Of a DNA stretch of 64,000 nucleotides, positions 46,607-55,506 are shown in pieces. Each line of letters starts with the position of its first letter. Positions within the stretch are counted from its first letter, which is position 1. The stretch covers positions 1 to 64,000 of the forward strand of contig CALKJZ010000009.1 of assembly GCA_937995515.1 (NCBI GenBank), given 5' to 3'. Made by a program: the position numbers and the translations under genes. The DNA comes from an uncultured Sphingomonadaceae bacterium (GTDB lineage Bacteria; Pseudomonadota; Alphaproteobacteria; Sphingomonadales; Sphingomonadaceae). Below the pieces are notes generated by a model that saw nothing but the letters and a program-made list of their open reading frames with translations, ran no database searches and was not told where the DNA came from.

Positions 46607-47800
46607 ATGCAGCCCCCTGCCCGGCTGCAGGCCGCCATCGAGATCCTCGATCGCGTGCTTGCCGACGCCCGCGCGGGCGGGCCGGCGGCCGATACCGCCG
46701 TGGCCCGCGCGCTCGCCCGCCGCCGCTACGCCGGCGCGCACGACCGGCGCGCGATCCGCGACCTCGTGTTCGAGGCTATCCGGGCCTTTGGCGATCCGCC
46801 GCCCTCCGGCCGGGCAGCGATGCTCGCACTGGCCGAAGGGCCGCGCCCGGAACTTGCCACCCTGTTCAACGGCAGCGCACATGGCCCGGCGCCCCCGGAC
46901 CCGGCGGAGCCGCGCGCCCGGACGGGCCGCGCGCCCGCCTGGCTCGAAGGGATGCTGGCCGAAAGCCTGGGCCCGCAAGCCGAGGCCGAGCTCGCAGCGC
47001 TGCTCGCGCGTGCGCCGCTCGACCTCAGGGTCAACCCGCTCAAGGGTGCAAGGCCGGAGACGGTGGCCGCGCAGCTGCCGGTTGCCGCCCGGCCCGTCAC
47101 AGGCCTGCCGCTCGACCTTCCCCACGCGCTCCGCCTCGACACACCGGTGCCGCTCGCGCAGCACCCGCTGGTGCAGGCCGGCCATGTCGAGGTGCAGGAT
47201 GCCGGCAGCCAGTTTGCCGTGCGCGTGGCCGGGGCCCGGCCCGGGCAGACGGTGGTCGATCTCTGCGCCGGCGCAGGCGGCAAGACGCTCGCGCTCGCCG
47301 CCGACATGGCAGGCCAGGGGCGGATCGTCGCGTGCGACACGGATCGGCGGCGGCTCTCGGCCATGCGGCCGCGGCTCGAGCGGGCGGGCGCCCTTCCGGT
47401 CGTCGAGCGGCGGCTGCTCGATCCCGGCCGCGAGCAGGAGGCGCTTTGCGACCTCGACGGCGCAGCCGATCTCGTGCTCGTCGACGCCCCCTGTTCGGGC
47501 AGCGGCACGTGGCGGCGCAACCCGGAGCTGCGCTGGCGGCTCACCCCACCGCGCCTCGACCGGCTTCTCGCGCTCCAGCTGCGTCTCCTCGCGCTCGGCC
47601 TGCGCCTCGTGCGCCCGGGCGGGCGGCTGCTGTTCGCCGTCTGCTCGGTGCTCGACGCCGAGGGGCCCGCGCACATGCAGCGGCTGGCAGCCGAAGGGCG
47701 GTTCAGCGGCCGTGCAGTCGCGATCGGGGACATGAGGCGCCTCACCCCGCGCCGGCACGGCTGCGACGGCTTTTTCATCGCATCGTGCGAGGTGGCATGA
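46607..47800 (+). CDS. RsmB/NOP family class I SAM-dependent RNA methyltransferase
   Basis: A 397-residue RNA m5C methyltransferase paralogue. The N-terminal helical part (RLQAAIEILDRVLADARAGG and HDRRAIRDLVFEAIRAF) is NusB-like but short. The PUA-like linker DLRVNPLKGARPETVAAQLP precedes the catalytic domain: VQDAGSQFAVRVAGARPGQT, VVDLCAGAGGKTLALAADMA, LVLVDAPCSGSGTWRRNPEL and LLFAVCSVLDAEGPAHMQRL. Both catalytic Cys are present. It lies 22 bp after guaB. The rRNA target is unknown; the better RsmB candidate is at 31827-33098. Confidence 0.88.
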   Translation: MQPPARLQAAIEILDRVLADARAGGPAADTAVARALARRRYAGAHDRRAIRDLVFEAIRAFGDPPPSGRAAMLALAEGPRPELATLFNGSAHGPAPPDPAEPRARTGRAPAWLEGMLAESLGPQAEAELAALLARAPLDLRVNPLKGARPETVAAQLPVAARPVTGLPLDLPHALRLDTPVPLAQHPLVQAGHVEVQDAGSQFAVRVAGARPGQTVVDLCAGAGGKTLALAADMAGQGRIVACDTDRRRLSAMRPRLERAGALPVVERRLLDPGREQEALCDLDGAADLVLVDAPCSGSGTWRRNPELRWRLTPPRLDRLLALQLRLLALGLRLVRPGGRLLFAVCSVLDAEGPAHMQRLAAEGRFSGRAVAIGDMRRLTPRRHGCDGFFIASCEVA

Positions 47801-47857
47801 TAGCATGACGAAAAGTGGGCGGACGACGAGGCGGAGAGCTTGAGGAAAGGCATTGGG

Positions 47858-48448
47858 ATGCGGATCGCGTTGCCCGGCGTTGACCTCAGGGGCCGTTGCC
47901 GGGCGCCTGTCCCGGCGCTGGTCCTTGCATTGGGCCTTGCGTTCGGCATTGCGCTCGCCGCAGGCCCGGTGGATGCGGCCCGGCCGGCCGGTCGCGACGC
48001 CCAGACGATGCGCGGCACGCCGGATTCGGCACTGGCGCCGCGCTCGGTCGAGCTTGTGCGCGCGGGCGACCAGAAGCTCGCCCGCGGCGAACATCAGGCG
48101 GCCATCGATTCCTACGAAACCGCGCTCGCCGTCGACCCACGCAATGTGAAGGCCTATCTCGGCCTTGCGCGCGCCTCGGAAGCACTCGGGCTGCCCGGCA
48201 AGGCGATCCGCTTCTACCGCGAGGCGCTGGCAATCGACCCCAACGACGTGCTCGCGATCGAGGCCCAGGGCCTTGCCTATCTGGAGCGCGGCGCCCGCGG
48301 GCGCGCGGAAGCCAATCTCGAGCGGCTGCGCAGGATCTGCGCCGCGCCCTGCCCGGCAGCCGAGCGGCTTGCCACGGCCATGGCCCGCGGGGGTGCTGTG
48401 GCTGCCGCAGCACCGAAGCCGGATGCGCCGGAGGTGTCGAAGCGGTGA
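47858..48448 (+). CDS. Exported TPR-repeat protein
   Basis: A 196-residue protein: signal peptide (LVLALGLAFGIALAAGPVDAA), then TPR units with LARGEHQAAIDSYETALAVD, RNVKAYLGLARASEALGLPG and KAIRFYREALAIDPNDVLAI, and a C-terminal Ala/Pro-rich tail. The start at 47858 (AAAGG upstream) is chosen; TTG at 47840 with GGAG is an alternative. Its stop overlaps the Fur-family gene (GTGA), so the two are translated together. Function unknown. Confidence 0.78.
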   Translation: MRIALPGVDLRGRCRAPVPALVLALGLAFGIALAAGPVDAARPAGRDAQTMRGTPDSALAPRSVELVRAGDQKLARGEHQAAIDSYETALAVDPRNVKAYLGLARASEALGLPGKAIRFYREALAIDPNDVLAIEAQGLAYLERGARGRAEANLERLRRICAAPCPAAERLATAMARGGAVAAAAPKPDAPEVSKR

Positions 48449-48909
48449 GTGCGCACGCGCATCCGCATGCCGGCGACCGCGCAGCCCTCGGCGCGATGGC
48501 CGAGGTGGCCTTCATCGCCCGCGGCGGCGCATGGACGCAGCTGCGTGCCCAGGTGTTCGAGGTTCTCGCCGAAGCCCGCCAGCCGCTTTCGGCCTATGAC
48601 GTCGCCGATATGCTCTCGGCCCGGCTCGGGCGGCGGATCGCGGCCAACAGCGTCTACCGGATCCTCGACCTGTTCGTGGCGCACGACCTCGCCAAGCGGG
48701 TCGAAAGCCGCAACGCCTATGTGGCCAATGTCCATCCCGAATGCGTGCACGACTGCATCTTCCTCGTGTGCGAGGCGTGCGGCGGCATCGCGCACCTCGA
48801 CGATGACGCGCTTGCGCAAACCCTCCGCCGGCAGGCGGCAGCAGCCGGCTTCCACCCGCGCCGGCCCGTCCTGGAAGTGCTCGGCCGGTGTGACCGCTGT
48901 GCCACCTGA
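48445..48909 (+). CDS. Fur-family transcriptional regulator, probably Zur
   Basis: A 154-residue Fur-fold repressor. The N-terminal winged helix includes VLAEARQPLSAYDVADMLSA and NSVYRILDLFVAHDLAKRVE. The metal-binding C-terminal half has HPECVHDCIFLVCEACGGIA and the structural zinc site of two CxxC pairs (C109/C112 and C149/C152). The early His-rich HAHPH and the HPECVHDC segment resemble Zur more than Fur, so zinc-responsive repression is inferred. The GTG start overlaps the upstream TPR stop. No zinc uptake genes are in the window. Confidence 0.85.
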   Translation: MSAHAHPHAGDRAALGAMAEVAFIARGGAWTQLRAQVFEVLAEARQPLSAYDVADMLSARLGRRIAANSVYRILDLFVAHDLAKRVESRNAYVANVHPECVHDCIFLVCEACGGIAHLDDDALAQTLRRQAAAAGFHPRRPVLEVLGRCDRCAT

Positions 48910-48944
48910 GCCGAACCTTTGCGCAACGGCCAGGCGTTTCCCGC

Positions 48945-48973
48945 TTTTCGCCGCCCCGCTGCCCGGCTAGGCA
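48945..48973 (+). promoter_or_regulatory. Candidate promoter of dxs predicting a leaderless mRNA
   Basis: TTTTCG at 48945-48950, a 17-base spacer and TAGGCA at 48968-48973. Seven bases downstream of the -10 is exactly the A of the dxs ATG (48980). There is no ribosome binding site. Confidence 0.4.
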
Positions 48974-48979
48974 TAGGCC

Positions 48980-50917
48980 ATGACGGAAAGGGTTCCAGGC
49001 CGGCCGGCCACGCCGCTCCTCGACACGGTCGAGTTCCCCGCAGACCTGCGCAGGCTGAAGCCGGAAAAACTGCGCCAGCTGGCAGACGAGCTGCGGGCCG
49101 AGCTCATCGATGCGGTGAGCGTGACGGGGGGGCATCTAGGTGCCGGGCTTGGCGTCGTCGAGCTCACGGTCGCGCTCCACTATGTGTTCAACACGCCCGA
49201 CGACCGGCTGATCTGGGATGTCGGCCATCAGGCCTATCCGCACAAGATCCTGACCGGCCGGCGCGACCGCATCCGCACGCTGCGCCAGGGCGGCGGTCTG
49301 TCCGGCTTCACGAAGCGCTCGGAAAGCATCTACGACCCGTTTGGCGCTGCGCATTCCTCCACCTCGATCTCGGCCGCGCTGGGTTTTGCCATCGCCAACA
49401 AGCTGACCGGCCGCCCGGAAAAGGCAATCGCCGTGATCGGCGATGGCGCGATGTCGGCTGGCATGGCCTACGAGGCGATGAACAATGCCGAGGCCGCGGG
49501 CAACCGGCTGATCGTGGTCCTGAACGACAATGAGATGTCGATCGCGCCGCCCGTGGGCGCGCTTTCTGGCTATCTCGCACGCATCTATTCCTCCAACACC
49601 TTTCTCGAGTTTCGCGACGCCGTGCGCCAACTCGCCAAGAAGGCCCTGCCCGATCCGTTGAAAATGCCTGCCAAGCGGGCCGACGAATATTTCCGCACGC
49701 TTGCAACCGGGGGCACGCTGTTCGAGGAGCTTGGCTTCTATTACGTGGGGCCGATCGACGGCCACAACCTCGACGTGCTGGTGCCGGTCCTTGAGAACAT
49801 CCGCGATGCCGCTGAAGGCCCGTGCCTTGTCCATGTCGTCACCAAGAAGGGCAAGGGCTATGCGCCCGCCGAGGCCTCGGCCGACAAATATCATGGCGTC
49901 GTGAAGTTCGATGTCGTCACCGGCAAGCAGCACAAGGCCGCCGGCGGGGCGCCGAGCTACACGGCCGTCTTTGCAAAATCGCTTATTGCCGAGGCGCGGC
50001 GCGACCCGTCGATCGTGGCCATCACCGCGGCCATGCCTTCGGGCACCGGGCTCGACAGGTTCGGCGAGGCCTTCCCGGACCGCTGCTTCGACGTGGGCAT
50101 TGCCGAGCAGCATGCCGTCACCTTTGCAGCCGGGCTCGCAGCACAGGGGATGCGGCCGTTCTGCGCCATCTATTCTACCTTTCTCCAGCGCGCCTACGAC
50201 CAGGTGGTGCACGATGTCGCCATCCAGAACCTTCCGGTGCGCTTTGCCATCGACCGCGCGGGGCTTGTGGGCGCCGACGGCGCAACCCACGCCGGCAGCT
50301 TCGACCTCGCCTATCTGTGCACGCTCCCCAACTTCGTGGTGATGGCCGCTGCCGACGAGGCTGAGCTCGTGCACATGGTGCACACGGCGGCCCTGCACGA
50401 TGATGGCCCGATCGCCTTCCGCTACCCGCGCGGCGAGGGCGTGGGCGTTGCGCTTCCGGAAACGCCGCAGCGGCTCGAGATCGGCAGGGGGCGGATCGTG
50501 CGGCGGGGCAAGAAGGTGGCGCTCCTCTCGCTGGGCACGCGGCTGCACGAGGCGCTGAAGGCCGCCGACGAGCTCGATGCCAGGGGTCTTTCGACGACCG
50601 TTGCCGACATGCGCTTCGCCAAGCCGCTGGACGAGGAGCTGATCCGCCAGCTGGCGCAGGGCCACGATGTGCTGGTGACCATCGAGGAGGCCGCCATCGG
50701 CGGCTTCGGCGCCCATGTGCTGACGCTTGCTAGCGACGAGGGCTGGACCGACGACGGGCTGACCATCCGCACCATGCGCCTGCCGGATCTCTTCCAGGAC
50801 CATGACAAGCCCGAGAAGCAATATGCCGAGGCCGGGCTCGACGCGGCCGGAATCATCAGGACCGTGCTCACCGCGCTCCGGCACAACAGCATCGAGGCCG
50901 AAGGCGCCCGGGCCTAG
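48980..50917 (+). CDS. dxs: 1-deoxy-D-xylulose-5-phosphate synthase
   Basis: A 645-residue thiamine-diphosphate enzyme condensing pyruvate and glyceraldehyde 3-phosphate, the first step of the MEP isoprenoid pathway. Motifs: [38 protein letters not shown], the ThDP-binding [20 protein letters not shown] ending in the NDN element ([15 protein letters not shown]), [15 protein letters not shown], and [20 protein letters not shown]. The family length is normal. ATG at 48980 is the family start and is probably leaderless. Confidence 0.97.
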   Translation: MTERVPGRPATPLLDTVEFPADLRRLKPEKLRQLADELRAELIDAVSVTGGHLGAGLGVVELTVALHYVFNTPDDRLIWDVGHQAYPHKILTGRRDRIRTLRQGGGLSGFTKRSESIYDPFGAAHSSTSISAALGFAIANKLTGRPEKAIAVIGDGAMSAGMAYEAMNNAEAAGNRLIVVLNDNEMSIAPPVGALSGYLARIYSSNTFLEFRDAVRQLAKKALPDPLKMPAKRADEYFRTLATGGTLFEELGFYYVGPIDGHNLDVLVPVLENIRDAAEGPCLVHVVTKKGKGYAPAEASADKYHGVVKFDVVTGKQHKAAGGAPSYTAVFAKSLIAEARRDPSIVAITAAMPSGTGLDRFGEAFPDRCFDVGIAEQHAVTFAAGLAAQGMRPFCAIYSTFLQRAYDQVVHDVAIQNLPVRFAIDRAGLVGADGATHAGSFDLAYLCTLPNFVVMAAADEAELVHMVHTAALHDDGPIAFRYPRGEGVGVALPETPQRLEIGRGRIVRRGKKVALLSLGTRLHEALKAADELDARGLSTTVADMRFAKPLDEELIRQLAQGHDVLVTIEEAAIGGFGAHVLTLASDEGWTDDGLTIRTMRLPDLFQDHDKPEKQYAEAGLDAAGIIRTVLTALRHNSIEAEGARA

Positions 50918-51040
50918 GGTGACGGGCCCCGGCCGGCCGTGGCGTCGGGGGATGGCGGGGCTGCCGGCTGCCCCTGCCCGCCATCGCCCGCAACGGACCG
51001 GCGCGGGCGCCGGCGTGCAGGGGCCAGCGCTGCGGCGGCC

Positions 51041-51772
51041 ATGACGAAGCTTCGCGCGGACCAGCTGCTTGTCGCGCGCGGGCTTGCGGAGAGCCGGTCG
51101 CGCGCGCAGGCGCTCATCATGGCCGGGCTCGCGTTCGCAGGCACCCGCCGGATCGGCAAGCCCGGCGAACTGCTCGCCGAGGACACGCTACTTACGGTGC
51201 GCAGGCGCGACCACCCCTGGGTGAGCCGCGGCGGCGTGAAGCTCGCCCACGGGCTCGACGTCTTCGGCATCGATCCTTCGGGCTCTGCCTGCCTCGATAT
51301 CGGCGCCTCGACCGGCGGCTTCACCGACGTGCTTCTGAACCGCGGCGCCGCGCGCGTCTATGCCGTGGACGTGGGCACCAACCAGCTTGCATGGACGCTG
51401 CGGCAGGACCCGCGCGTCGTCGTGCTGGAACAGGTCAATGCCCGCCACCTGACCCGGGACCATGTGCCGGAGCCGGTCGATCTCATCGTCTGCGACGCGA
51501 GCTTCATCGGGCTTGCCAAGGTGCTTGAGGTGCCGCTTGGCCTTGCCGGCCCCGGGGCGCGGCTGGTCGCGCTCGTGAAGCCGCAGTTCGAGGCAGAGCG
51601 GCACGAGATCGGCAAGGGCGGCGTGGTGCGGGATGTTGCGGTGCAGCAGCGCGTGTGCAGGGCCGCAGCCGAATGGGTTGCCGCGCGCGGCTGGAAGGTG
51701 GCCGGGCTTGCGCCCTCGCCCATCACGGGGCCCGAGGGCAACCAGGAATATCTGCTCGCCGCGCAGCGCTGA
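51041..51772 (+). CDS. tlyA: TlyA family RNA methyltransferase / hemolysin-like protein
   Basis: A 243-residue protein: an N-terminal S4 RNA-binding domain (RADQLLVARGLAESRSRAQA, LIMAGLAFAG) followed by an FtsJ-like methyltransferase domain with the SAM-binding ACLDIGASTGGFTDVLLNRG, VDVGTNQLAW, LIVCDASFIGLAKVL and LVALVKPQFEAERHEIGKGG. TlyA 2'-O-methylates rRNA in other bacteria. The gene often follows dxs in alphaproteobacteria, as here (123-bp gap). A strong GC hairpin just after its stop probably ends the transcript. Confidence 0.93.
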   Translation: MTKLRADQLLVARGLAESRSRAQALIMAGLAFAGTRRIGKPGELLAEDTLLTVRRRDHPWVSRGGVKLAHGLDVFGIDPSGSACLDIGASTGGFTDVLLNRGAARVYAVDVGTNQLAWTLRQDPRVVVLEQVNARHLTRDHVPEPVDLIVCDASFIGLAKVLEVPLGLAGPGARLVALVKPQFEAERHEIGKGGVVRDVAVQQRVCRAAAEWVAARGWKVAGLAPSPITGPEGNQEYLLAAQR

Positions 51773-51780
51773 AACGCAAC

Positions 51781-51810
51781 AGGGGCGGCGGGCCCGCGCC
51801 CGCCGCCCCT
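51781..51810. terminator. Bidirectional hairpin terminator between tlyA and the phasin gene
   Basis: A perfect 13-bp stem aggggcggcgggc / gcccgccgcccct with loop ccgc, 9 bases after the tlyA stop and between two converging genes. The flank is only moderately T-rich on each side (CCCTTGG on plus, GTTGCGTTTC on minus). Stem strength and position still make it the best terminator in the window. Confidence 0.65.
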
Positions 51811-51841
51811 CCCTTGGTCTCCGGACGCCTGTCCGAGATCG

Positions 51842-51889
51842 GCGCTTTCCGGGGTCAGCGCTTTTCAGGGTCAGCGCTTTTCAGGGTCA
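51842..51889. repeat. 16-bp tandem repeat, three copies, ending in the phasin stop codon
   Basis: gcgctttccggggtca (51842-51857), then two identical copies of gcgcttttcagggtca (51858-51873 and 51874-51889). The last three bases of the third copy are the phasin stop codon on the minus strand. A diverged partial unit continues into the coding end. Confidence 0.8.
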
Positions 51890-52600
51890 ACGCTGTTCGA
51901 GCGACTTCTTCAGATGCTCGGCAGCCAGCGCCATCCGGTTGGAAATCGGCTGGGTGACGTCGCCTGCCACCTTCAGCATCGTCTCCGTCATGTGGCTCAT
52001 GGCGGCGATCGATGCATCGATCTGCGACTTCATGAAGTCGTTTTGATATTGGAACAGCTCGTTCGGGGTCTTGGCGGCAACCATCGCCTTCCAGGCATTG
52101 CTGGTCGCCTCGAAGCGCGCCTTCGCCTGCTCGGCGATTTCCTTTGCAAGAACTTCGGCGCCGGTCGTCGCAGCCTTGGCGGAGGCAATCATGGCTTCCA
52201 TGTTGCCCTTGGTGAAATCGGACATTTCGGCGACCGACTTCGAGGCCTGCTCCATCATTTCGCTGGCCTTGGCGTTCATCTGTTCGAAGCTGGCCTTGCC
52301 CTGGGCCATGGCATCCATGGCGGCCTTTTCCACCGTTTCGGTTGCCTGTTCCACGGTCTTCACAACGGTCTCGGCATTCATGGCATTCTCCTTCGTTTCT
52401 GGCTGGGGCGCAGCGGCCGCAGCGGGTTCGGGGGTCGGATCAACCGCGGGCTGCGCGGCAGGCACGGTCGGCGCGGCAGGAGTCACCGTCGCCTTCGGGC
52501 CGGCACCCGTGCGCGCAGCGGGCGGGCGGGCCGGTGCCGGCTTCGACGATGCCGAACGGCTGCCGGATCCGCGCGAAGTTGTGCCCTTGGTGGAAGCCAT
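51887..52600 (-). CDS. Phasin family protein (PHA granule-associated)
   Basis: A 237-residue protein. Residues 1-72 are Ala/Pro/Ser-rich and low-complexity. From about 75 the sequence is amphipathic helical, and from about 120 it matches the Phasin_2 domain: FTKGNMEAMIASAKAATTGA, EVLAKEIAEQAKARFEATSN, AKTPNELFQYQNDFMKSQID and MTETMLKVAGDVTQPISNRM. Phasins coat polyhydroxyalkanoate granules. An internal ATG at 52381 (MNAETVVKTVEQ) has its own ribosome binding site (GAAGGAG, 7-8 bases upstream), giving a 164-residue form close to usual phasin length, so both long and short products may be made. No PHA synthase gene is in the window. The upstream region has a strong promoter with a PhaR-like operator. 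Confidence 0.88.
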   Translation of the reverse strand: MASTKGTTSRGSGSRSASSKPAPARPPAARTGAGPKATVTPAAPTVPAAQPAVDPTPEPAAAAAPQPETKENAMNAETVVKTVEQATETVEKAAMDAMAQGKASFEQMNAKASEMMEQASKSVAEMSDFTKGNMEAMIASAKAATTGAEVLAKEIAEQAKARFEATSNAWKAMVAAKTPNELFQYQNDFMKSQIDASIAAMSHMTETMLKVAGDVTQPISNRMALAAEHLKKSLEQR

Positions 52601-52627
52601 GGTGCGTATCTCCGGCTCGACGACGAC

Positions 52628-52648
52628 TTATGCTGCGCTGCAACATAA
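52628..52648. promoter_or_regulatory. PhaR-like operator over the phasin -10 box
   Basis: The inverted repeat TTATGCTGC-GCT-GCAACATAA matches at 8 of 9 positions per arm. Its core CTGC-N3-GCAA is one base from the CTGC-N3-GCAG element reported for the PHA repressor PhaR in Rhodobacter. It covers the -10 element (52642-52647), so binding would block polymerase, with relief when PHA accumulates. Confidence 0.5.
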
Positions 52649-52670
52649 ACGCTCCGTCGGTCTTTTGCAA
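52642..52670 (-). promoter_or_regulatory. Promoter of the phasin gene
   Basis: On the minus strand TTGCAA (52670-52665), a 17-base spacer and TATGTT (52647-52642). Predicted start near 52635, about 35 bases before the long-form ATG, which has GGAG about 10 bases upstream. It is among the best -35/-10 matches in the window. Confidence 0.6.
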
Positions 52671-52718
52671 GCCCCGTTGCACAAGCATTCGCGCACTGGT
52701 TGCGCGGAGATTCGCGGA

Positions 52719-54137
52719 TCAGTGCGCGGTCTCGGTGGCCGAGATCCCGGACAGGGCGAGCTGGCGGTCGATTTCCGCGCGCAGGCGGGCGAGCGCCTCC
52801 GCCGACCCGGCCTCGGCGCGGGCCACCAGCACGGCCTGCGTGTTCGAGGCGCGCAGGAGCCACCAGCCATCCGCCGTGCGCACCCGCGCGCCGTCGGTTG
52901 CGTCGACCTGCGCGCCGGCTGCCGCAAGCCGCGCCAGCACCTCCTCGACCACGGCAAACTTGCGCTCTTCCGGGCAGGGAAAGCGCAGTTCCGGCGTGGC
53001 AACCGTCACGGGCATCAGATCGCGCAGTTCGGCAAGCGAGCGCCCCAGCGTGCCAAGCGCTTCCAGAAGCCGGAGCGCGGCGTGGAAGGCGTCGTCGAAC
53101 CCATACCAGCGGTGGGCGAAGAAGATGTGCCCGCTCATCTCGCCCGCAAGCGGCGCGCCCACCTCCTTCATCCGCGCCTTGATGAGCGAGTGGCCCGTCT
53201 TCCACATCATCGGCCGGCCGCCGAGTGCCGCCACCCGGTCAAACAGCGCCTGGCTTGCCTTCACGTCGGCGATGATCGCGCTTCCCGGAAGCTCGCGCAG
53301 CAGCGCCTCGGCGAGGATCATCAGCAGCTGGTCGCCCCATACCACCCGGCCGGCCCCGTCGATGGCCCCAATCCGGTCGCCATCGCCATCGAAGGCGATG
53401 CCGATGTCGAGCTGGCGGGCGGCCACCAGCGCCTTGAGGTCGGCGAGATTGGCCTCGACCGTCGGGTCCGGGTGGTGGTTGGGGAAGGTTCCATCAATGG
53501 CGGTAAAGAGAAGGTGGTGCGTGCCGGGCAGCCGCGCGACAAGGCGCTCGAGCACCTCGCCCGTGGCGCCGTTGCCCGCATCCCATCCCACGTTGAGCGG
53601 GGGCAGGCAGATGTCGGCCACCAGCCGTTCCACATAGCGGTCGCGGATGTCGACGGCTGCAAGCGCACCGATTCCGCTCTCCCAGTCGCCCGCTTCCGCC
53701 ATGGCGCCGAGCGCACGGATATCGGCGCCGAAGAACGGTCGGTCCCGCAGCATCATCTTGAACCCGTTGTAATCGGGCGGGTTGTGGCTGCCGGTGACCA
53801 TGATTCCGCCATCCGCGCCCGGCTCGTGCACGGCGAAATAGAGCATCGGGGTGGGCCCGAGGCCGATGTCAAGCGCATCCACCCCGGCCGCCCGCAGCCC
53901 TGCGATCACCGCATCGGCAAGCCCGGGGGATGACAGGCGTCCGTCGCGCGCAACCGCCACGGTCCGCCCGCCCGCCCGGCGCACGAGTGTGCCGAACGAG
54001 CGGCCGACGGCGCGCGCATCCGCCTCGCCGAGCGTCGCGCCGACAATGCCGCGGATGTCATATTCCCGCAGGCTGGTCGGGTGAAACACGTGGGCGGCGT
54101 CGTGCATGGTCCGGCTTTCTGGCTTGGGAAACGTCAT
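52719..54137 (-). CDS. Phosphomannomutase/phosphoglucomutase
   Basis: A 472-residue alpha-D-phosphohexomutase. The phosphoserine loop is [19 protein letters not shown], the magnesium-binding loop is [17 protein letters not shown], the sugar-binding loop is [20 protein letters not shown], and the phosphate-binding loop is [20 protein letters not shown]. Likely roles are mannose-1-phosphate or glucose-1-phosphate supply for exopolysaccharide and LPS. The start at 54137 overlaps the J-domain gene stop (ATGA); an alternative is the ATG ten codons later ([20 protein letters not shown]), where family similarity begins. Confidence 0.92.
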   Translation of the reverse strand: MTFPKPESRTMHDAAHVFHPTSLREYDIRGIVGATLGEADARAVGRSFGTLVRRAGGRTVAVARDGRLSSPGLADAVIAGLRAAGVDALDIGLGPTPMLYFAVHEPGADGGIMVTGSHNPPDYNGFKMMLRDRPFFGADIRALGAMAEAGDWESGIGALAAVDIRDRYVERLVADICLPPLNVGWDAGNGATGEVLERLVARLPGTHHLLFTAIDGTFPNHHPDPTVEANLADLKALVAARQLDIGIAFDGDGDRIGAIDGAGRVVWGDQLLMILAEALLRELPGSAIIADVKASQALFDRVAALGGRPMMWKTGHSLIKARMKEVGAPLAGEMSGHIFFAHRWYGFDDAFHAALRLLEALGTLGRSLAELRDLMPVTVATPELRFPCPEERKFAVVEEVLARLAAAGAQVDATDGARVRTADGWWLLRASNTQAVLVARAEAGSAEALARLRAEIDRQLALSGISATETAH

Positions 54138-54544
54138 CCGGTCCGCCGGAGGCGGGCGAGCAGCCGGTCGCGCGCGGCATTCACGCGCCGCGCCGCCTCG
54201 GCGCTGCCGCCGCGGTCGGGGTGAACCTCGGCGATGCGCCTGCGGTGCGCGGCACGGATCTCCGCTTCGCCGGCGCCCGCATCCACCCCGAGGATGGCAC
54301 GCGCCTCGGCTTCGTCGGCCGGGGCGAGGGGGGAAAGCGCCGCGCGCCGGGCGTCGGACCAGGCCCAGGCCCCGGCGGCAAGGAGAAGTGCCGCAGCCAG
54401 CAGCGGCGAGCCGCGCGCAACCAGCAGGATTGCAAGACCGACCGCCGCGCCCCCCACCGCCCAGCGCAGGAATGCGGCAGAAAGCCAGCCCTTCCAGAAG
54501 GCATAGCCGAGCACGGCCGCAGCAAGGAGCAGCAGCAGGGTCAT
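54134..54544 (-). CDS. Membrane-anchored J-domain protein
   Basis: A 136-residue protein with hydrophobic segments at about 2-16, 26-43 and 47-63, then a C-terminal J-domain ([20 protein letters not shown]) with the HPD motif at 108-110 in [20 protein letters not shown]. The layout, membrane first and J-domain last, is like Tim14/Pam18 and DjlC-type proteins, so it should recruit DnaK to the membrane. It overlaps mipZ upstream and the phosphohexomutase downstream, both by ATGA junctions. Confidence 0.85.
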   Translation of the reverse strand: MTLLLLLAAAVLGYAFWKGWLSAAFLRWAVGGAAVGLAILLVARGSPLLAAALLLAAGAWAWSDARRAALSPLAPADEAEARAILGVDAGAGEAEIRAAHRRRIAEVHPDRGGSAEAARRVNAARDRLLARLRRTG

Positions 54545-55371
54545 GCCGCAACGCCGGCCTGCACGGGGCCGGCCGAACCGGGCGGCGGCCCTGCTTCCGG
54601 CCCCGGCCCTGCAAGCGGCAGCCGGAGCGCACGGACCAGCTCGCGCAGCTCGGCGCGCGCGGCCACATGGCTCATCGTCGGCTCGGCGATGTGCGCAAGA
54701 TCAAGGAGCGTGAGCCCGCTCGGGAACAGCTCGCGGAAGATCACTCGTTCGCTGAGGCCGGGCACGGGGCGGAAGCCGACCCGCCCGGCAAGATTGTCGA
54801 GCGCGGCGCCCACCCGCCGCTGGTTGCGGGCCTCCAGCGTCGAGAGGCGGTTGCGCACCACCACCCAGTCGAGCGCGCGGCCGCTCTGGCGCGCGCGGCG
54901 CTGGCGCGCCTTCCAGACAAGCTCGGCATAAAAGCCCGGCCGGGTGACGGCATAGTCCTCGGGATCCACCCGGCCGAGCAGGTCGAAATCGAGGAAGCTG
55001 TCGTTGATCGGGGTAATCAGCGTGTCTGCAAGGCCGAGCATCTCGCGCCCGAGGGGCGAATCGCGCCCGGGCGTGTCCACAAGCAGCACAGCGGCGTTGC
55101 CCGCTTCGTCCTTCAGCGCGACTGCCGAGCCACTGTCGGGCTCCACCACGCGCACGTCGGGCGTCGGCAGGTCTGCGCCCAGCCGGGCAGCCGTGGCGCG
55201 GCGATTCTCGAGGTAGCGGTCCGACGTGCGCTGGCGTGGATCGAGATCGAGGAGCTGCACCTCGAGCCCCGCGTGTGCAAGCGCAACACCCAGATGCACG
55301 CACAGGGTGGACTTGCCCGTGCCGCCCTTCTCGTTAGCAACGACGATGACATGCGTGTCGGCTTGCGGCAT
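54541..55371 (-). CDS. mipZ: MipZ-like division plane positioning ATPase (ParA/MinD superfamily)
   Basis: A 276-residue P-loop ATPase. The deviant Walker A is [11 protein letters not shown] (residues 12-22); then [18 protein letters not shown], Walker B-like [19 protein letters not shown], and the MipZ-type [20 protein letters not shown]. The C-terminal [20 protein letters not shown] and [20 protein letters not shown] are typical. In Caulobacter MipZ forms a gradient from the poles and restricts FtsZ to mid-cell. The last 30 residues are Pro/Gly-rich. It is the first gene of a three-gene overlapping unit and diverges from panC. Confidence 0.9.
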   Translation of the reverse strand: MPQADTHVIVVANEKGGTGKSTLCVHLGVALAHAGLEVQLLDLDPRQRTSDRYLENRRATAARLGADLPTPDVRVVEPDSGSAVALKDEAGNAAVLLVDTPGRDSPLGREMLGLADTLITPINDSFLDFDLLGRVDPEDYAVTRPGFYAELVWKARQRRARQSGRALDWVVVRNRLSTLEARNQRRVGAALDNLAGRVGFRPVPGLSERVIFRELFPSGLTLLDLAHIAEPTMSHVAARAELRELVRALRLPLAGPGPEAGPPPGSAGPVQAGVAA

Positions 55372-55506
55372 CGGCAGGGCGAATCCTCGCGGGAGAGCGG
55401 ACGATGCGCCTTTGCCAAGCGGGGCGCGCCTGCGTCAACGCGCGCCTGCCCGCGGCGGGCGATCAGGCCGGAGAGACGGGACGACGGCCGGAAGATGGAG
55501 AGGGCC

